A DNA stretch of 40,066 nucleotides from Pseudacidovorax intermedius (GCF_001476815.1 NZ_LDSL01000050.1:1-40066), one strand, 5' to 3'. Positions 17,001 to 24,081 are shown, counted from the stretch's first letter. Translations and numbers: made by a program. Notes: a model not told the origin generated them from the letters alone.

Positions 17001-18060
17001 GGTGGACGAGCACGGCCGGCAGCTCGGCATGGGCCGCAACCTGGGGGCGCTCAAGGGCGAGCTGGGCAGCAAGGCGCGCGGCGCATTCCAGGCGCTGGCG
17101 GGCCTCAAGGGCCGCGCGGCGCCTGCGCCTGCGCCGGCTGCGTCGACCCCGGGCGGGGGCAAGACCGCCACCCCCGCGCCCAAGGCGGCGCCGGGCCCTG
17201 CCGCGCCGCCGGCCGGCCAGCGCTACACCGCCTGGACCTTCGGCGAACTGCCCGAGCTGATGGAGGTGCGCCGCGGCGCGCAGACGCTGATCGGCTTTCC
17301 GGCGCTGGTGGATGGCGGCGATGCCGTCACCATTGAGGTCTTCGACGAGCCCGAGGTGGCCGCCGCCAAGCACCGGGCCGGCCTGCGCCGGCTGGTGGCG
17401 CTGCAGATCCGCGACGCGCTCAAGTACCTCGAGAAGAACATCCCCGACCTGCAGAAGATGGCCGTGGCCTACATGCCGCTGGGCACGCTGGAAGAGCTTC
17501 GCGCCCAGATCCTCGACGTGGCGCTGGACCGCGCCTTCCTGCAGGAGCCGCTGCCCACCGACGAGGCCAGCTTCAAGCGCCGGCTGGACGAAGGCCGCGG
17601 CCGGCTGACGCTGATCGCCAGCGAGGTGGCGCGTCTGGCCGCCACCATCCTGACCGAGTACGCGGCGGCCCAGCGCAAGATCAAGGACACCAAGACCCAG
17701 CCCGAGGCCGTGAAGGATACGGCGGAGCAGCTGCAGCGGCTGGTCGGCAAGCGCTTCATCGCCGACGCGCCGTGGACGCAGCTGCAGCACTTCGCGCGCT
17801 ACCTCAAGGCCATCGTGCTGCGCCTGGACAAGCTGCGCGCCGACCCCGCGCGCGATGCGCAGAAGCTGGCCGAGTTCAAGCCGCAGGAGCAGCGCTACTG
17901 GCGCCTGGTGGCCGAGCGCAAGGGCGCCACGGACGAGCGCATGCGCGAGTTCCGCTGGTTGCTGGAAGAGTTGCGCGTGAGCTTCTTCGCGCAGGAACTG
18001 CGCACGCCCCAGCCGGTGAGCATCAAGCGGCTGGACAAGGCGTGGCAGCAGATCGTGTAG
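14074..18060 (+). CDS. hrpA: ATP-dependent RNA helicase HrpA (DEAH box)
   Basis: The 1328-residue protein matches HrpA in length and order. Helicase motif I is CGETGSGKTTQ (about 31-41), followed by the DEAH box in IIDEAHERS, motif III TSATID, and motif VI RAGRCGR. Helicase-associated and OB-fold regions then lead into the long C-terminal DUF3418-type region. HrpA unwinds RNA and in Escherichia coli helps process fimbrial mRNA and rescue stalled ribosomes. Two Ala/Pro-rich linkers (about 525-560 and 1010-1050) are low-complexity insertions. The GTG at 14074 is the only possible start, since an in-frame stop lies 27 nt upstream. No Shine-Dalgarno is visible. The GC-rich complement is also open over its full length but shows no protein features. 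Confidence 0.95.
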   Translation: MPLQIDFPDSLPVSAKRDEIAAAIQAHQVVIVCGETGSGKTTQLPKIALALGRGKLNAPEGRGRLIGHTQPRRIAASSVAKRIAEELKTPLGEVVGYKVRFQDRLSRDASVKLMTDGILLAETQTDPLLKAYDTLIIDEAHERSLNIDFLLGYLREILPRRPDLKVIVTSATIDAERFARHFESKAGPAPVIYVSGRTFPVEMRWRPFEESREYDLNDAIADGVDELWQGNAAGDILVFLPGEREIREAADHLRKHLSHQPVMRAAEVLPLFSRLSQAEQDRIFEGHTGRRIVLATNVAETSLTVPGIRYVIDAGTARVKRYSFRSKVEQLLVEPVSQAAANQRAGRCGRVANGICIRLYDEKDFASRPRFTDPEILRSSLAGVILRMKSLHLGDVAAFPFLESPSGRAVADGYQLLGELGAVDDANELTDIGRELARLPLDPRVGRMILEGRTRGALQEVLVIASAMSVQDVRDRPLEAQQQADQAHAKFDDEKSEFSGYLTLWKWLHEARGGAPVAQNRREMAAATQGPKKASAAVLPVSQRMSAPAEATPAPAAAQPTHKLSNRQYEQLLRQNFISVRRVREWRDIHSQLLTVVTEHKWKLNPTPAGYEQIHKSMLAGLLGNIGWKMDEEAGSSSGEYLGARGIKFHRHPGAHLRKRPGRWIVCAELVETTRLFGRGIANIEPQWIEEVAGHLLKKQLLDPHWEKKDARVTAFERATLYGLVVYSGRRVDFAKADPAGAREIFIREALAGGEWESKLPFLAANRKLVREVEALEHKSRRQDVLVDDALIYAFYESQVSADVANGHAFEQWYRQASATNPRLLFLTREELMRHQAAGITTQAFPPTVKLGGVDCAATYLHQPGDPRDGVTVTVPLFVLNQVSEERCEWLVPGMLKDKIQALLKSLPQKPRSRFVPLPESAARLAEVLGTPEAFGAGSLTDALLKQVRDITSLDVKRADFKLDMLPPHLFMNLQVVDEHGRQLGMGRNLGALKGELGSKARGAFQALAGLKGRAAPAPAPAASTPGGGKTATPAPKAAPGPAAPPAGQRYTAWTFGELPELMEVRRGAQTLIGFPALVDGGDAVTIEVFDEPEVAAAKHRAGLRRLVALQIRDALKYLEKNIPDLQKMAVAYMPLGTLEELRAQILDVALDRAFLQEPLPTDEASFKRRLDEGRGRLTLIASEVARLAATILTEYAAAQRKIKDTKTQPEAVKDTAEQLQRLVGKRFIADAPWTQLQHFARYLKAIVLRLDKLRADPARDAQKLAEFKPQEQRYWRLVAERKGATDERMREFRWLLEELRVSFFAQELRTPQPVSIKRLDKAWQQIV

Positions 18061-18070
18061 ATCACGAACA

Positions 18071-18190
18071 CCCCCAGGCTGCGCGCTTCGCGCTACGCCT
18101 CCCCCCTCGAGGGGGCACATCCAGCGGCCCGGCAAAGCCGGTTCCGCGGATGTGCCGCGTGGCCTGCGCTGCGGCCATTCGAGGGGGGAG
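18071..18190. repeat. intergenic hairpin repeat downstream of hrpA (Comamonadaceae-type)
   Basis: The 284-bp gap after hrpA contains nested inverted repeats. An outer 12-bp pair is CTCCCCCCTCGA (18099-18110) with its complement at 18179-18190. A self-complementary CCCCCTCGAGGGGG lies at 18102-18115. Inside are CACATCC/GGATGTG (18116-18122 and 18148-18154) and a small hairpin CCGGC-AAA-GCCGG (18129-18141). From memory, elements starting CCCCCAGGCTGCGC are scattered through Acidovorax and Variovorax genomes; that needs a search. It may double as a transcription terminator for hrpA, although no T tract follows. The rest of the gap up to the TetR gene holds nothing I recognise. Confidence 0.75.
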
Positions 18191-18344
18191 CGTGCGGCGG
18201 GCATCTGGCGACTCGCGCGGCTTGCGCGAGTGACGGATTCAAGCCGCTAGCAGCCGCCGCACCTGATCGGCAGTCGTCGTGGCGTCGCACCTGCGCGGGC
18301 GGGGGTGAGGTCTCAGCCGTGCGATGGCCGATGCGCCGGCGCGC

Positions 18345-18959
18345 CTAGGTCTCTTCCGGCTGTTCCAGCAGCAGGCGCACCACCCGGCTGATCGCCTGGC
18401 CGGTGGCGGCGCGGTCGAGCGTCGGGTCCAGCAGCGTGCGCACGGCCAGGCCCTCGAACAGGGTGCACATCACCGCCACCCGCGCCTTGAGTTCCGCGGC
18501 CGACAGTCCGCGCAGCGAGGGCAGGGCGCGCAGCAGCGCCAGCAGCTCGTCGCGCTTGAGGCGGTCCGCCTGCTGCAGCACGGCGGCGATGGCCGGGCTG
18601 CGGTTGGCCTCGGCCAGGATCTCCAGCTGCAGCCGCGCCGGCTCGCCGGCGCAGCGTGCCACGCCGGTGTCCACCTCGCCCAGGCAGGCGGCGAGCACGC
18701 CCTGGTTCTGCCCGCGTTCGCGCATGCGCTGGATGCGCGCCAGCGTGTCCTGCAGGTCCTGTTCCACGATGCCGGCCACGATGGCTTCCTTGTTGCGGAA
18801 GTAGTGGTAGACGTGGCCCGGACTCATGCCTGCGGCCTCGCAGATGCGCTGGATGCTGGCACCGCGGAAGCCGTGCTCGCTGAAGCAGCGGGCCGCGGCC
18901 TCCAGCACCTGCCGACGGCGGGCCCCCCCTTTGTCCTGCGGAGGCGGCTCCGGGTCCAT
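18345..18959 (-). CDS. TetR family transcriptional regulator
   Basis: This 204-residue protein has an N-terminal TetR helix-turn-helix (about residues 13-60: QVLEAAARCFSEHGFRGASIQRICEAAG, then MSPGHVYHYFRNKEAI) and an all-helical ligand-binding part. TetR proteins repress neighbouring genes until they bind a small molecule. The start at 18959 (MDPEPPP) is preferred; an upstream ATG at 18986 and a TTG at 18995 are also in frame. It is divergent from a PagL-like gene, with an AT-rich palindrome between them, so that gene is the likely target. The inducer is unknown. Confidence 0.87.
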   Translation of the reverse strand: MDPEPPPQDKGGARRRQVLEAAARCFSEHGFRGASIQRICEAAGMSPGHVYHYFRNKEAIVAGIVEQDLQDTLARIQRMRERGQNQGVLAACLGEVDTGVARCAGEPARLQLEILAEANRSPAIAAVLQQADRLKRDELLALLRALPSLRGLSAAELKARVAVMCTLFEGLAVRTLLDPTLDRAATGQAISRVVRLLLEQPEET

Positions 18960-19057
18960 GACAGAAATCCGTGCGTTCGAGGGCATGCGTCGCAAGAAGC
19001 TGGAGAGGGCGATGGGGCCATTGTCCCTTCCGCCCGAGGGCGCACCGCCAATTCCTA

Positions 19058-19083
19058 GAATGAAAATTCTAGAAAATTCATTC
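19058..19083. promoter_or_regulatory. 26-bp AT-rich dyad between tetR and pagL genes, candidate TetR operator
   Basis: The dyad is centred on TTCTAGAA (19067-19074), with half-sites GAATGAA (19058-19064) and TTCATTC (19077-19083) and only two mismatched pairs. It is a sharply AT-rich island in GC-rich DNA. It lies 17 nt upstream of the pagL start, and TAGAAT at 19056-19061 could be a -10 element for that gene. A TetR dimer site of this length and place is typical. Confidence 0.65.
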
Positions 19084-19100
19084 CAACTCCTGGAGTCTGC

Positions 19101-19709
19101 ATGCCAAACCGCTTTTGCCGGGGCGCTGGCCGTTTGCTGCCAAGGCGCGCCACGCCCCTGGTCCTGGCGGCGGTGGCCGTGTCAGCCACCATGCCCGCCG
19201 CGGCACAGGAAGGTACGGGCGACGGGCGCCGCGTCTACATGGAGGGCGGCACCAGCGTGCTGCACACGCAGTCCACCGATTCGGTGACCGCCGGCGTGCT
19301 GCTGCCCTCGCAGCTTTTCCCGTCGGTGGCGCGCCAGGCCGGTCCGCTGACGCTCCACTGGGATGTGTGGGCCAGCCATTGGCAGGCGCCGCGGCCGGAC
19401 GGGACGGATGCGGGCTATTCGCAGATCGGTGCCACGGCCATGTGGCGGCACCTGCTCGGCGAGCCCGGCACGCCGTGGTTCCTGGAACTGGGGCTGGGCG
19501 GCACGCTGATGGACCGGCTCTACGCCACGCCGAGGAACCGCTTCAGCACCGCCTTCCAGTTCACCGAGGTGCTGGGCCTGGGCTACCGCTTCGGCGAGCG
19601 CCAGGCCTATGAGTTGTCGCTGCGCCTGCAGCACTACTCCAACGGCGGCATCAAGGAACCGAACCCCGGCGCCAACTTCGTCAAGCTGCGTTTCAGCATG
19701 GCCTGGTGA
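19101..19709 (+). CDS. pagL: PagL-like lipid A 3-O-deacylase (acyloxyacyl hydrolase family)
   Basis: The 202-residue outer membrane protein carries a signal peptide (cleavage near AAAQ, residue 36) and ends in an aromatic residue (FSMAW), as beta-barrels do. The PagL signature is clear near the C-terminus: LQHYSNGGIKEPNPGAN, with His178 and Ser180 matching the catalytic His and Ser. The third acidic member is probably Glu186 in this loop or close by. PagL removes the 3-O acyl chain of lipid A and so alters endotoxin activity and antimicrobial peptide resistance. The ATG has CTGGAG about 6 nt upstream. A TetR gene is divergent, which points to inducible expression. Confidence 0.82.
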   Translation: MPNRFCRGAGRLLPRRATPLVLAAVAVSATMPAAAQEGTGDGRRVYMEGGTSVLHTQSTDSVTAGVLLPSQLFPSVARQAGPLTLHWDVWASHWQAPRPDGTDAGYSQIGATAMWRHLLGEPGTPWFLELGLGGTLMDRLYATPRNRFSTAFQFTEVLGLGYRFGERQAYELSLRLQHYSNGGIKEPNPGANFVKLRFSMAW

Positions 19710-19730
19710 GCCTGCGCCAGGGTTCGCGGC

Positions 19731-20186
19731 TCACTGAGACGAGCCCGACCCGCCAGTGGCCGGCGGGCTGCTGCCGTTCGCCGGATCGGCGCTGCCGGGC
19801 GTGCCCGTGGCGCCCGTGCCGCTGCCGCTTGCGCCGGAACCGGTACCCGTACCCGTGCCGCTGCTGCCGCCGGGCGTGTTGGTCGTGCCGGTGCCCGGGG
19901 TGGAGGGCAGACCGTTGGCCGGGACGTTGGGATCGGTCGTACCGGTGCCGCCGCCCATGCCGGTCGAGCCCGTGCCACCCGTTCCGGGCGCCATGCCCGT
20001 GCCACCGTCGCTGGCGGGCGGTGGAGCGGACTGCCCCATGGGCGGCGCCGGCTCGCCGGGCGCTTCGCCGCCGGTGCGGAAGAACGCGAAGATCGCGCCG
20101 ATCACCAGCACGATGACGATGAGGATGCCCCAGCGCATGGCGCGGTTGTTGTCGCGGTCGCCGGTCATTTCGGGTCGGGTGGCCAT
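19731..20186 (-). CDS. single-pass membrane protein with Gly/Thr/Ser/Pro-rich tail, function unknown
   Basis: This 151-residue protein has a short charged N-terminus, one strong transmembrane helix (about residues 18-35, GILIVIVLVIGAIFAFF), and a long low-complexity tail of Gly, Thr, Ser, Pro and Ala. The tail is probably periplasmic, since positive residues lie before the helix. The start at 20186 has a near-perfect ribosome site (GAAGGAG, spacing about 9), which overrides a longer frame starting 39 codons upstream. The tail is built from imperfect short repeats such as GTGSTG and GTGTGSG and is likely disordered. I do not recognise a family. It converges tail-to-tail with the PagL-like gene. 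Confidence 0.72.
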   Translation of the reverse strand: MATRPEMTGDRDNNRAMRWGILIVIVLVIGAIFAFFRTGGEAPGEPAPPMGQSAPPPASDGGTGMAPGTGGTGSTGMGGGTGTTDPNVPANGLPSTPGTGTTNTPGGSSGTGTGTGSGASGSGTGATGTPGSADPANGSSPPATGGSGSSQ

Positions 20187-20342
20187 CGGTCTTGCTCCTT
20201 CAGGATGTTGTGGAAGGCACCCAGGCTGGAAGGCGCTCCCGGCCCCAGGCGTCGGATGTCTTCCGACGCCGGGTAGTCCTGCATCGCCGTTGCGGCTGGA
20301 CACAGGCGCAGCGTGGGCACGGATGGGCGCGGTGCCGATGAC

Positions 20343-21122
20343 TCAGTCGAAGCTCACCGTCGCTGCCAGTGCGTCACGCGCTTCCAGCAACGCGGCCAGA
20401 TGGGCCTGGCGGAAGGCGGCCATGGACATGCGTTCGGCCCGCACCGACAGGCTGACCGCTGCCACCGTCGGTTGCTGCGGCCGGACGATGGGCACGGCGA
20501 TGGAGCGCACGCCCAGTTCAAGCTCCTCGTCGCATTCCGCCCAGCCGAAGCTGCGGCAATGCGCGACCTGCTCGATGGCGGACGGCAGGTCCTGCACGGT
20601 GCGCGGTGTCCAGGCCTCCAGCGGCGTCGCCGCCAGATACTGCTGGACCGACGCCGGCGCCCAGGCGGACAGCACCGCACGGCCGATGGACGAGCAGAAG
20701 GCCGGCAGCAGCGAGCCGATGCCCAGGCCGGTGGACAGCGTCCGGCGCCCGGTCGAGCGCGCAATGATGAGCACCTCCCGGTCGAGCAGCAGCCCGAGCG
20801 AGGCGGACTGGCGCGTGCGCTCCGCCAGCTGGTCGAGCACCGGCTGGGCGGTCTGCGGCGCAGGCCGTGACATCAGGTAGGGCCGCGCGAGCAGCAGGGT
20901 GCGCGGCGACACCCAGAAGCGCTTGCCGTCGGTGTGCAGATAACCCAGCGTGTGCAGCGTCATCAGCAACCGGCGCGCGGTGGCCGGCGTGTAGCCGGTC
21001 AGGCGGGCCACCTCCGACAGGCTCAGCTTGGCATGGCGGCGCTCGAAGGCCAGCAGCACCCTGAGGCCCTTGTCCAGCGAGGCGACGAAGTCGCGGGAAT
21101 GGGCGCGCTCGGCATCGGTCAT
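20343..21122 (-). CDS. IclR family transcriptional regulator (PcaR/PobR-like)
   Basis: The 259-residue protein has an IclR winged helix (about residues 12-72, with LSLSEVARLTGYTPATARRLL) and the C-terminal effector domain (about 85-255, ending with the VAAVSLSVRAERM stretch). PcaR/PcaU-type IclR proteins respond to aromatic-pathway intermediates. The start at 21122 (MTDAERAHSRDFVASLDKGL) gives the standard short N-terminus; the longer frame upstream runs through the operator region. It is divergent from a Bug-type binding protein and FAD hydroxylase, which it most likely controls. The ligand is unknown. Confidence 0.88.
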   Translation of the reverse strand: MTDAERAHSRDFVASLDKGLRVLLAFERRHAKLSLSEVARLTGYTPATARRLLMTLHTLGYLHTDGKRFWVSPRTLLLARPYLMSRPAPQTAQPVLDQLAERTRQSASLGLLLDREVLIIARSTGRRTLSTGLGIGSLLPAFCSSIGRAVLSAWAPASVQQYLAATPLEAWTPRTVQDLPSAIEQVAHCRSFGWAECDEELELGVRSIAVPIVRPQQPTVAAVSLSVRAERMSMAAFRQAHLAALLEARDALAATVSFD

Positions 21123-21132
21123 CGCGGCATTT

Positions 21133-21149
21133 TGTGCGCAATGCGCAAA
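21133..21149. promoter_or_regulatory. TGCGCA-A-TGCGCA palindrome, candidate IclR operator
   Basis: A perfect 13-bp palindrome (21135-21147) with a further matching pair outside it lies 12 nt upstream of the iclR-type start and just before a candidate promoter for the divergent genes. Since TGCGCA is itself palindromic, the site can also be read as a direct repeat. Position suits autoregulation plus control of the divergent operon. Confidence 0.6.
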
Positions 21150-21155
21150 GTGCGA

Positions 21156-21184
21156 TTGCCGCTGGCGGACCCGGTCCACAGAAT
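21156..21184 (+). promoter_or_regulatory. candidate sigma-70 promoter for the Bug/hydroxylase operon
   Basis: TTGCCG (21156-21161) and CAGAAT (21179-21184) are separated by 17 bp; both match the consensus at four of six bases. Transcription would start near 21191, giving a leader of about 85 nt. The operator palindrome lies immediately upstream. Confidence 0.5.
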
Positions 21185-21274
21185 CGACCGCTCGGACAGG
21201 GGCCGCCGGGTGGCCTACCGCAGCCGGCACGGCACATCGCCGTCCGGACTCCATACCGCGAGAGACAACACACC

Positions 21275-22240
21275 ATGATCCACAGACGAGACCTGCTGCG
21301 GCTCGCACCGCTGCTGGCGGCGCCGCTCCTGGCGCGGGCGGCGGACTATCCGCGCCAGCCCATCAACATCGTTACGCCGCTGGCCGCCGGCGACGCGGCC
21401 GACCGCGCCGCCCGCCTGATGGGGCAGGAACTGGGCCGTCTGCTCGGCACGCCCGTGACCGTCACCAACCGGCCGGGCGCCGGCGGCTCGCTGGGCACCC
21501 AGTCGGTCATCCGCGCCGCCAGGGACGGCTACACGCTGCTCTATGCGCAGAACAGTCCGCTCACCGTGCGCCGCGTGATCGAGCCCGAGGCGGCGGACTA
21601 CGACCCGCTGAAGGACCTGGTGCCGCTGGGCCTGACCACGCGCAGTCCCTCGGTGCTGGCCGTGCGCAAGGATGCGCCCTTCAAGACCGTGCGCGACCTG
21701 CTCGACCAGGCGCGCAAGACGCCCAACGGCATCCGCATCGGCAATGCGGGGCCCGGTTCGGTGGGCGACATCAGCGTGCAGCTGATGAACGACGCCGCGG
21801 GCGTCACCCTCGGCTCCATCAACTACAAGGGCGCGGCCCCCGCCATCACCGACCTGCTGGGCGGCCACATCGACGCCGTGATCCTGGCGCTCGGCGCGGT
21901 CGGGACGCACATGAGCGCCGGCACGCTGCGCGGCCTGGCGCTGTCGTCGCCCTTCCCGGAATTCGCGACGGTGCCCACGCTGCGGCAGGCGGGCTACAAG
22001 GCCGACCTGCTGGGCGTGTGGTTCGGCTTCTTCATGCCGGCCGGCGTGCCGCGGCCGATCGTCGACACGGTCGCGTCCGCGCTGGAGAAGGTGGCGCGCG
22101 ATCCGGCCATCTCGGCCCAATTGCTGCCCGCGGGCATTGCCCAGGAATGGAAGCCGGCCAGCGGCCTGGCCGAAGAAATCACCAGCGAGTACGGGTCCGT
22201 CCGCGACCTGCTCGCGCCCACGCTCAAGAGCGGCAAATGA
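21275..22240 (+). CDS. Bug/TctC family tripartite tricarboxylate transporter substrate-binding protein
   Basis: The 321-residue periplasmic protein has an N-terminal export signal with a twin-arginine-like start (HRRDLLRLAPLLAAPLLARA). The Bug-family opening follows: YPRQPINIVTPLAAGDAADRAARLM and VTNRPGAGGSLG. Bug proteins bind small carboxylates or aromatic acids, sometimes feeding TctAB permeases encoded elsewhere; no tctA or tctB gene is next to it here. The ATG at 21275 places the signal at the N-terminus, with no strong ribosome site. It is followed without a gap by an FAD hydroxylase and controlled, probably, by the divergent IclR protein. An aromatic acid ligand is plausible but not shown. 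Confidence 0.9.
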   Translation: MIHRRDLLRLAPLLAAPLLARAADYPRQPINIVTPLAAGDAADRAARLMGQELGRLLGTPVTVTNRPGAGGSLGTQSVIRAARDGYTLLYAQNSPLTVRRVIEPEAADYDPLKDLVPLGLTTRSPSVLAVRKDAPFKTVRDLLDQARKTPNGIRIGNAGPGSVGDISVQLMNDAAGVTLGSINYKGAAPAITDLLGGHIDAVILALGAVGTHMSAGTLRGLALSSPFPEFATVPTLRQAGYKADLLGVWFGFFMPAGVPRPIVDTVASALEKVARDPAISAQLLPAGIAQEWKPASGLAEEITSEYGSVRDLLAPTLKSGK

Positions 22241-22257
22241 ACGGGAAGGAAGTCTCC

Positions 22258-23454
22258 ATGTCGAAGAAGCTGCATGTGGCCATCGTCGGCGGCGGCATCG
22301 GCGGCCTGGCCGCGGCGGCGGCGCTGGTGCACCGCGGCATCAGCGTGGCCGTCTACGAGCAGTCGGCGGCGCTGAAGGAGGTCGGCGCCGGCGTGTTCAT
22401 CTACCCGAACAGCCTGCGCCAGCTGGAGCGCATCGGCCTGCGCGCGCCGCTGGCGGCCGTGGGCGCGCGGGTGGGGCCCGGCTCCGAGTACTGCCGCATG
22501 GACGGCTCGGTGGTCGGCCAGATCCTCACCACCGACTCCGCCGGCTGGAACGGCATGTACGGCATGCACCGGGCCGACCTGCTGGCCGTGCTGGCCGCCG
22601 CGGTGCCGGCCGACGCCATCCACACCGGCCATCGCTGTACCGGCTTCAGCCAGGACGAGACGGGCGCGCAGCTGCGCTTCGACAACGGCCAGGTGGCGCA
22701 TGCGGACGTGGTGATCGCCGCGGACGGCATCAACTCGGTGCTGCAGAAACACGTGGTCGCGCCCTCGGCGCCGGAATACGCCGGCTTTCGCGCCTACCGC
22801 GGCCTGATCGCCGCGGACCGCGTGCCGCAGTGGCGGCGCGAGGCCCACCTGGTCTGGATGGGCGAAGGCAAACATTTCATGGTGTTCCCGGTGCGCCGCG
22901 GGGAGCTGCTGAACTACGTGGGCTTCGTGCCCACGGCGAGCGAGACGGCCGAATCCTGGTCGGCCGTGGGCGACCGCGACGAGCTGGCGGCCGCCTTCGC
23001 GGGCTGGGATCCGCGCGTGACCGGCCTGCTGTCGCAGGTGGAATCCTGCTTCTGGTGGGGCCTGTACGACCGCCAGCCGCTGGGCCAGTGGGTGAACGGG
23101 CGCCTGGCGCTGCTGGGCGACGCCGCCCATCCGATGCTGCCGCACCTGGGGCAGGGTGCGAACCAGGCGATCGAGGACGGCACCGCGCTGGCCGTGCTGC
23201 TGCAGGCCGCCGATGTGGAGGGCCGGCCGCCGGCCGAGGCCCTGCAGCGCTACGAGGCGCTGCGCCGCCCGCGCACCTCGATGGTCCAGGCCGAGGCGCG
23301 CCGGAACGGCCGCCGCTACGACTCCCAGTACGCCGACCTGGCGCAGCGCGACCGCGAGATCGCCAACTCGGCCCAGCTGCGCCGCGCGCTGTACGACCAC
23401 GACATCGAGCAGGAGGCGCTGCGCTCGCTGGACCTGGACGGCGTGTCGGCCTGA
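22258..23454 (+). CDS. FAD-dependent aromatic monooxygenase (salicylate / hydroxynicotinate hydroxylase type)
   Basis: This 398-residue flavoprotein has the dinucleotide-binding GGGIGG near residues 11-16, a middle DG motif (VVIAADGINSVL), and the second FAD motif GDAAHPMLPHLGQGANQAIEDG near the C-terminus. This layout defines class A flavin hydroxylases, which add one oxygen to an aromatic ring using NAD(P)H. Family members act on salicylate, 3-hydroxybenzoate or 6-hydroxynicotinate; I cannot choose between them. The ATG at 22258 is favoured by AAGGAAG about 6 nt upstream, although an ATG overlapping the previous stop is also in frame. It forms an operon with the Bug protein. Confidence 0.87.
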   Translation: MSKKLHVAIVGGGIGGLAAAAALVHRGISVAVYEQSAALKEVGAGVFIYPNSLRQLERIGLRAPLAAVGARVGPGSEYCRMDGSVVGQILTTDSAGWNGMYGMHRADLLAVLAAAVPADAIHTGHRCTGFSQDETGAQLRFDNGQVAHADVVIAADGINSVLQKHVVAPSAPEYAGFRAYRGLIAADRVPQWRREAHLVWMGEGKHFMVFPVRRGELLNYVGFVPTASETAESWSAVGDRDELAAAFAGWDPRVTGLLSQVESCFWWGLYDRQPLGQWVNGRLALLGDAAHPMLPHLGQGANQAIEDGTALAVLLQAADVEGRPPAEALQRYEALRRPRTSMVQAEARRNGRRYDSQYADLAQRDREIANSAQLRRALYDHDIEQEALRSLDLDGVSA

Positions 23455-23455
23455 T

Positions 23456-24052
23456 TCATGCCGCCAGCAGCTTCTGCACCAGCTCGGCCGTGGTCGCGGC
23501 CGCGTACTTGCGCATCAGCCGTGCGCGGTGGATCTCCACCGTGCGGTGGCTGATGCCCAGCGCCCGGCCCATCTCCTTGCTGGTCAGGCCCTGCATCAGC
23601 TGCGCCGCCACTTCGCGCTCGCGCGGCGTCAGCTCGGCCTTGTCCTCGCGGCGCGAGCCGAGGTCCTCGAAGGTCCAGATGCCGGCCTCGTGCGGCGCCT
23701 CGCGGTTGAGGGCGCGGCCGGTGACGTGGCACCAGAAGGTCTGGCCGCCGCGCATGCCGTGCAGGTCGCCCAGGCGCCGCATCATGCGGTTGTCGGCATA
23801 GCGGCCGCTGGCATTGAGGGCCGGCAGCATGCGCCGGCCGATGCGCTCGTATTCCGCCACGCTGGGATAGAGCAGCCGGAAGGACTGGCCGACGAGCTGC
23901 TCGCGCGTGGCGCCGAACATCTCGCACAGCCGCGCGTTGCAGTCCACCATCACCCGCTGGCGCGACAGCACCATGCCCACCGGCGCATGCTCGAAGGCCA
24001 GCCGGTAGTCGATGGCAGGGTCGGCCAGGGCAGGGGCCTCGGGTGCGTCCAT
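23456..24052 (-). CDS. PAS domain-containing LuxR-type transcriptional regulator
   Basis: The 198-residue protein has an N-terminal PAS domain (about residues 15-130: FEHAPVGMVLSRQRVMVDCNARLCEMFGA, ending in a TFEDL strand) and a C-terminal LuxR/FixJ helix-turn-helix (about 140-198: LTPREREVAAQLMQGLTSKEMGRALGISHRTVEIHR). It lacks a receiver domain, so it senses a ligand or redox state directly. It is divergent from scoAB across a perfect dyad, making control of ketone-body or 3-oxoacid activation likely. Its stop nearly touches that of the convergent FAD hydroxylase. Confidence 0.88.
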   Translation of the reverse strand: MDAPEAPALADPAIDYRLAFEHAPVGMVLSRQRVMVDCNARLCEMFGATREQLVGQSFRLLYPSVAEYERIGRRMLPALNASGRYADNRMMRRLGDLHGMRGGQTFWCHVTGRALNREAPHEAGIWTFEDLGSRREDKAELTPREREVAAQLMQGLTSKEMGRALGISHRTVEIHRARLMRKYAAATTAELVQKLLAA

Positions 24053-24061
24053 TACGAAATC

Positions 24062-24081
24062 CTACGTATGTGCGTACGTAG
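24062..24081. promoter_or_regulatory. perfect dyad CTACGTA-N6-TACGTAG between PAS-LuxR gene and scoA
   Basis: Two perfect 7-bp arms are separated by 6 bp, 9 nt upstream of the regulator start and 55 nt upstream of scoA. A further TACG lies just to the left, inside the regulator's first codons. FixJ/LuxR-type dimers bind sites of this size, so this is the likely operator for both divergent genes. Confidence 0.75.

Noticed and set aside
14023-18204. A 1393-codon open frame on the minus strand, antisense to hrpA
   Set aside because: It is the complement of a clearly real helicase gene. High GC in third positions removes stop codons from that frame; the translation is His/Leu/Gly/Gln-rich, with no domain, signal or ribosome site.
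19756-20880. A 374-codon plus-strand frame encoding Pro-Val repeats
   Set aside because: It is antisense to the Gly/Thr-rich membrane protein and the IclR gene, has no ribosome site, and its repeats are the mirror of the GC-rich repeat DNA.
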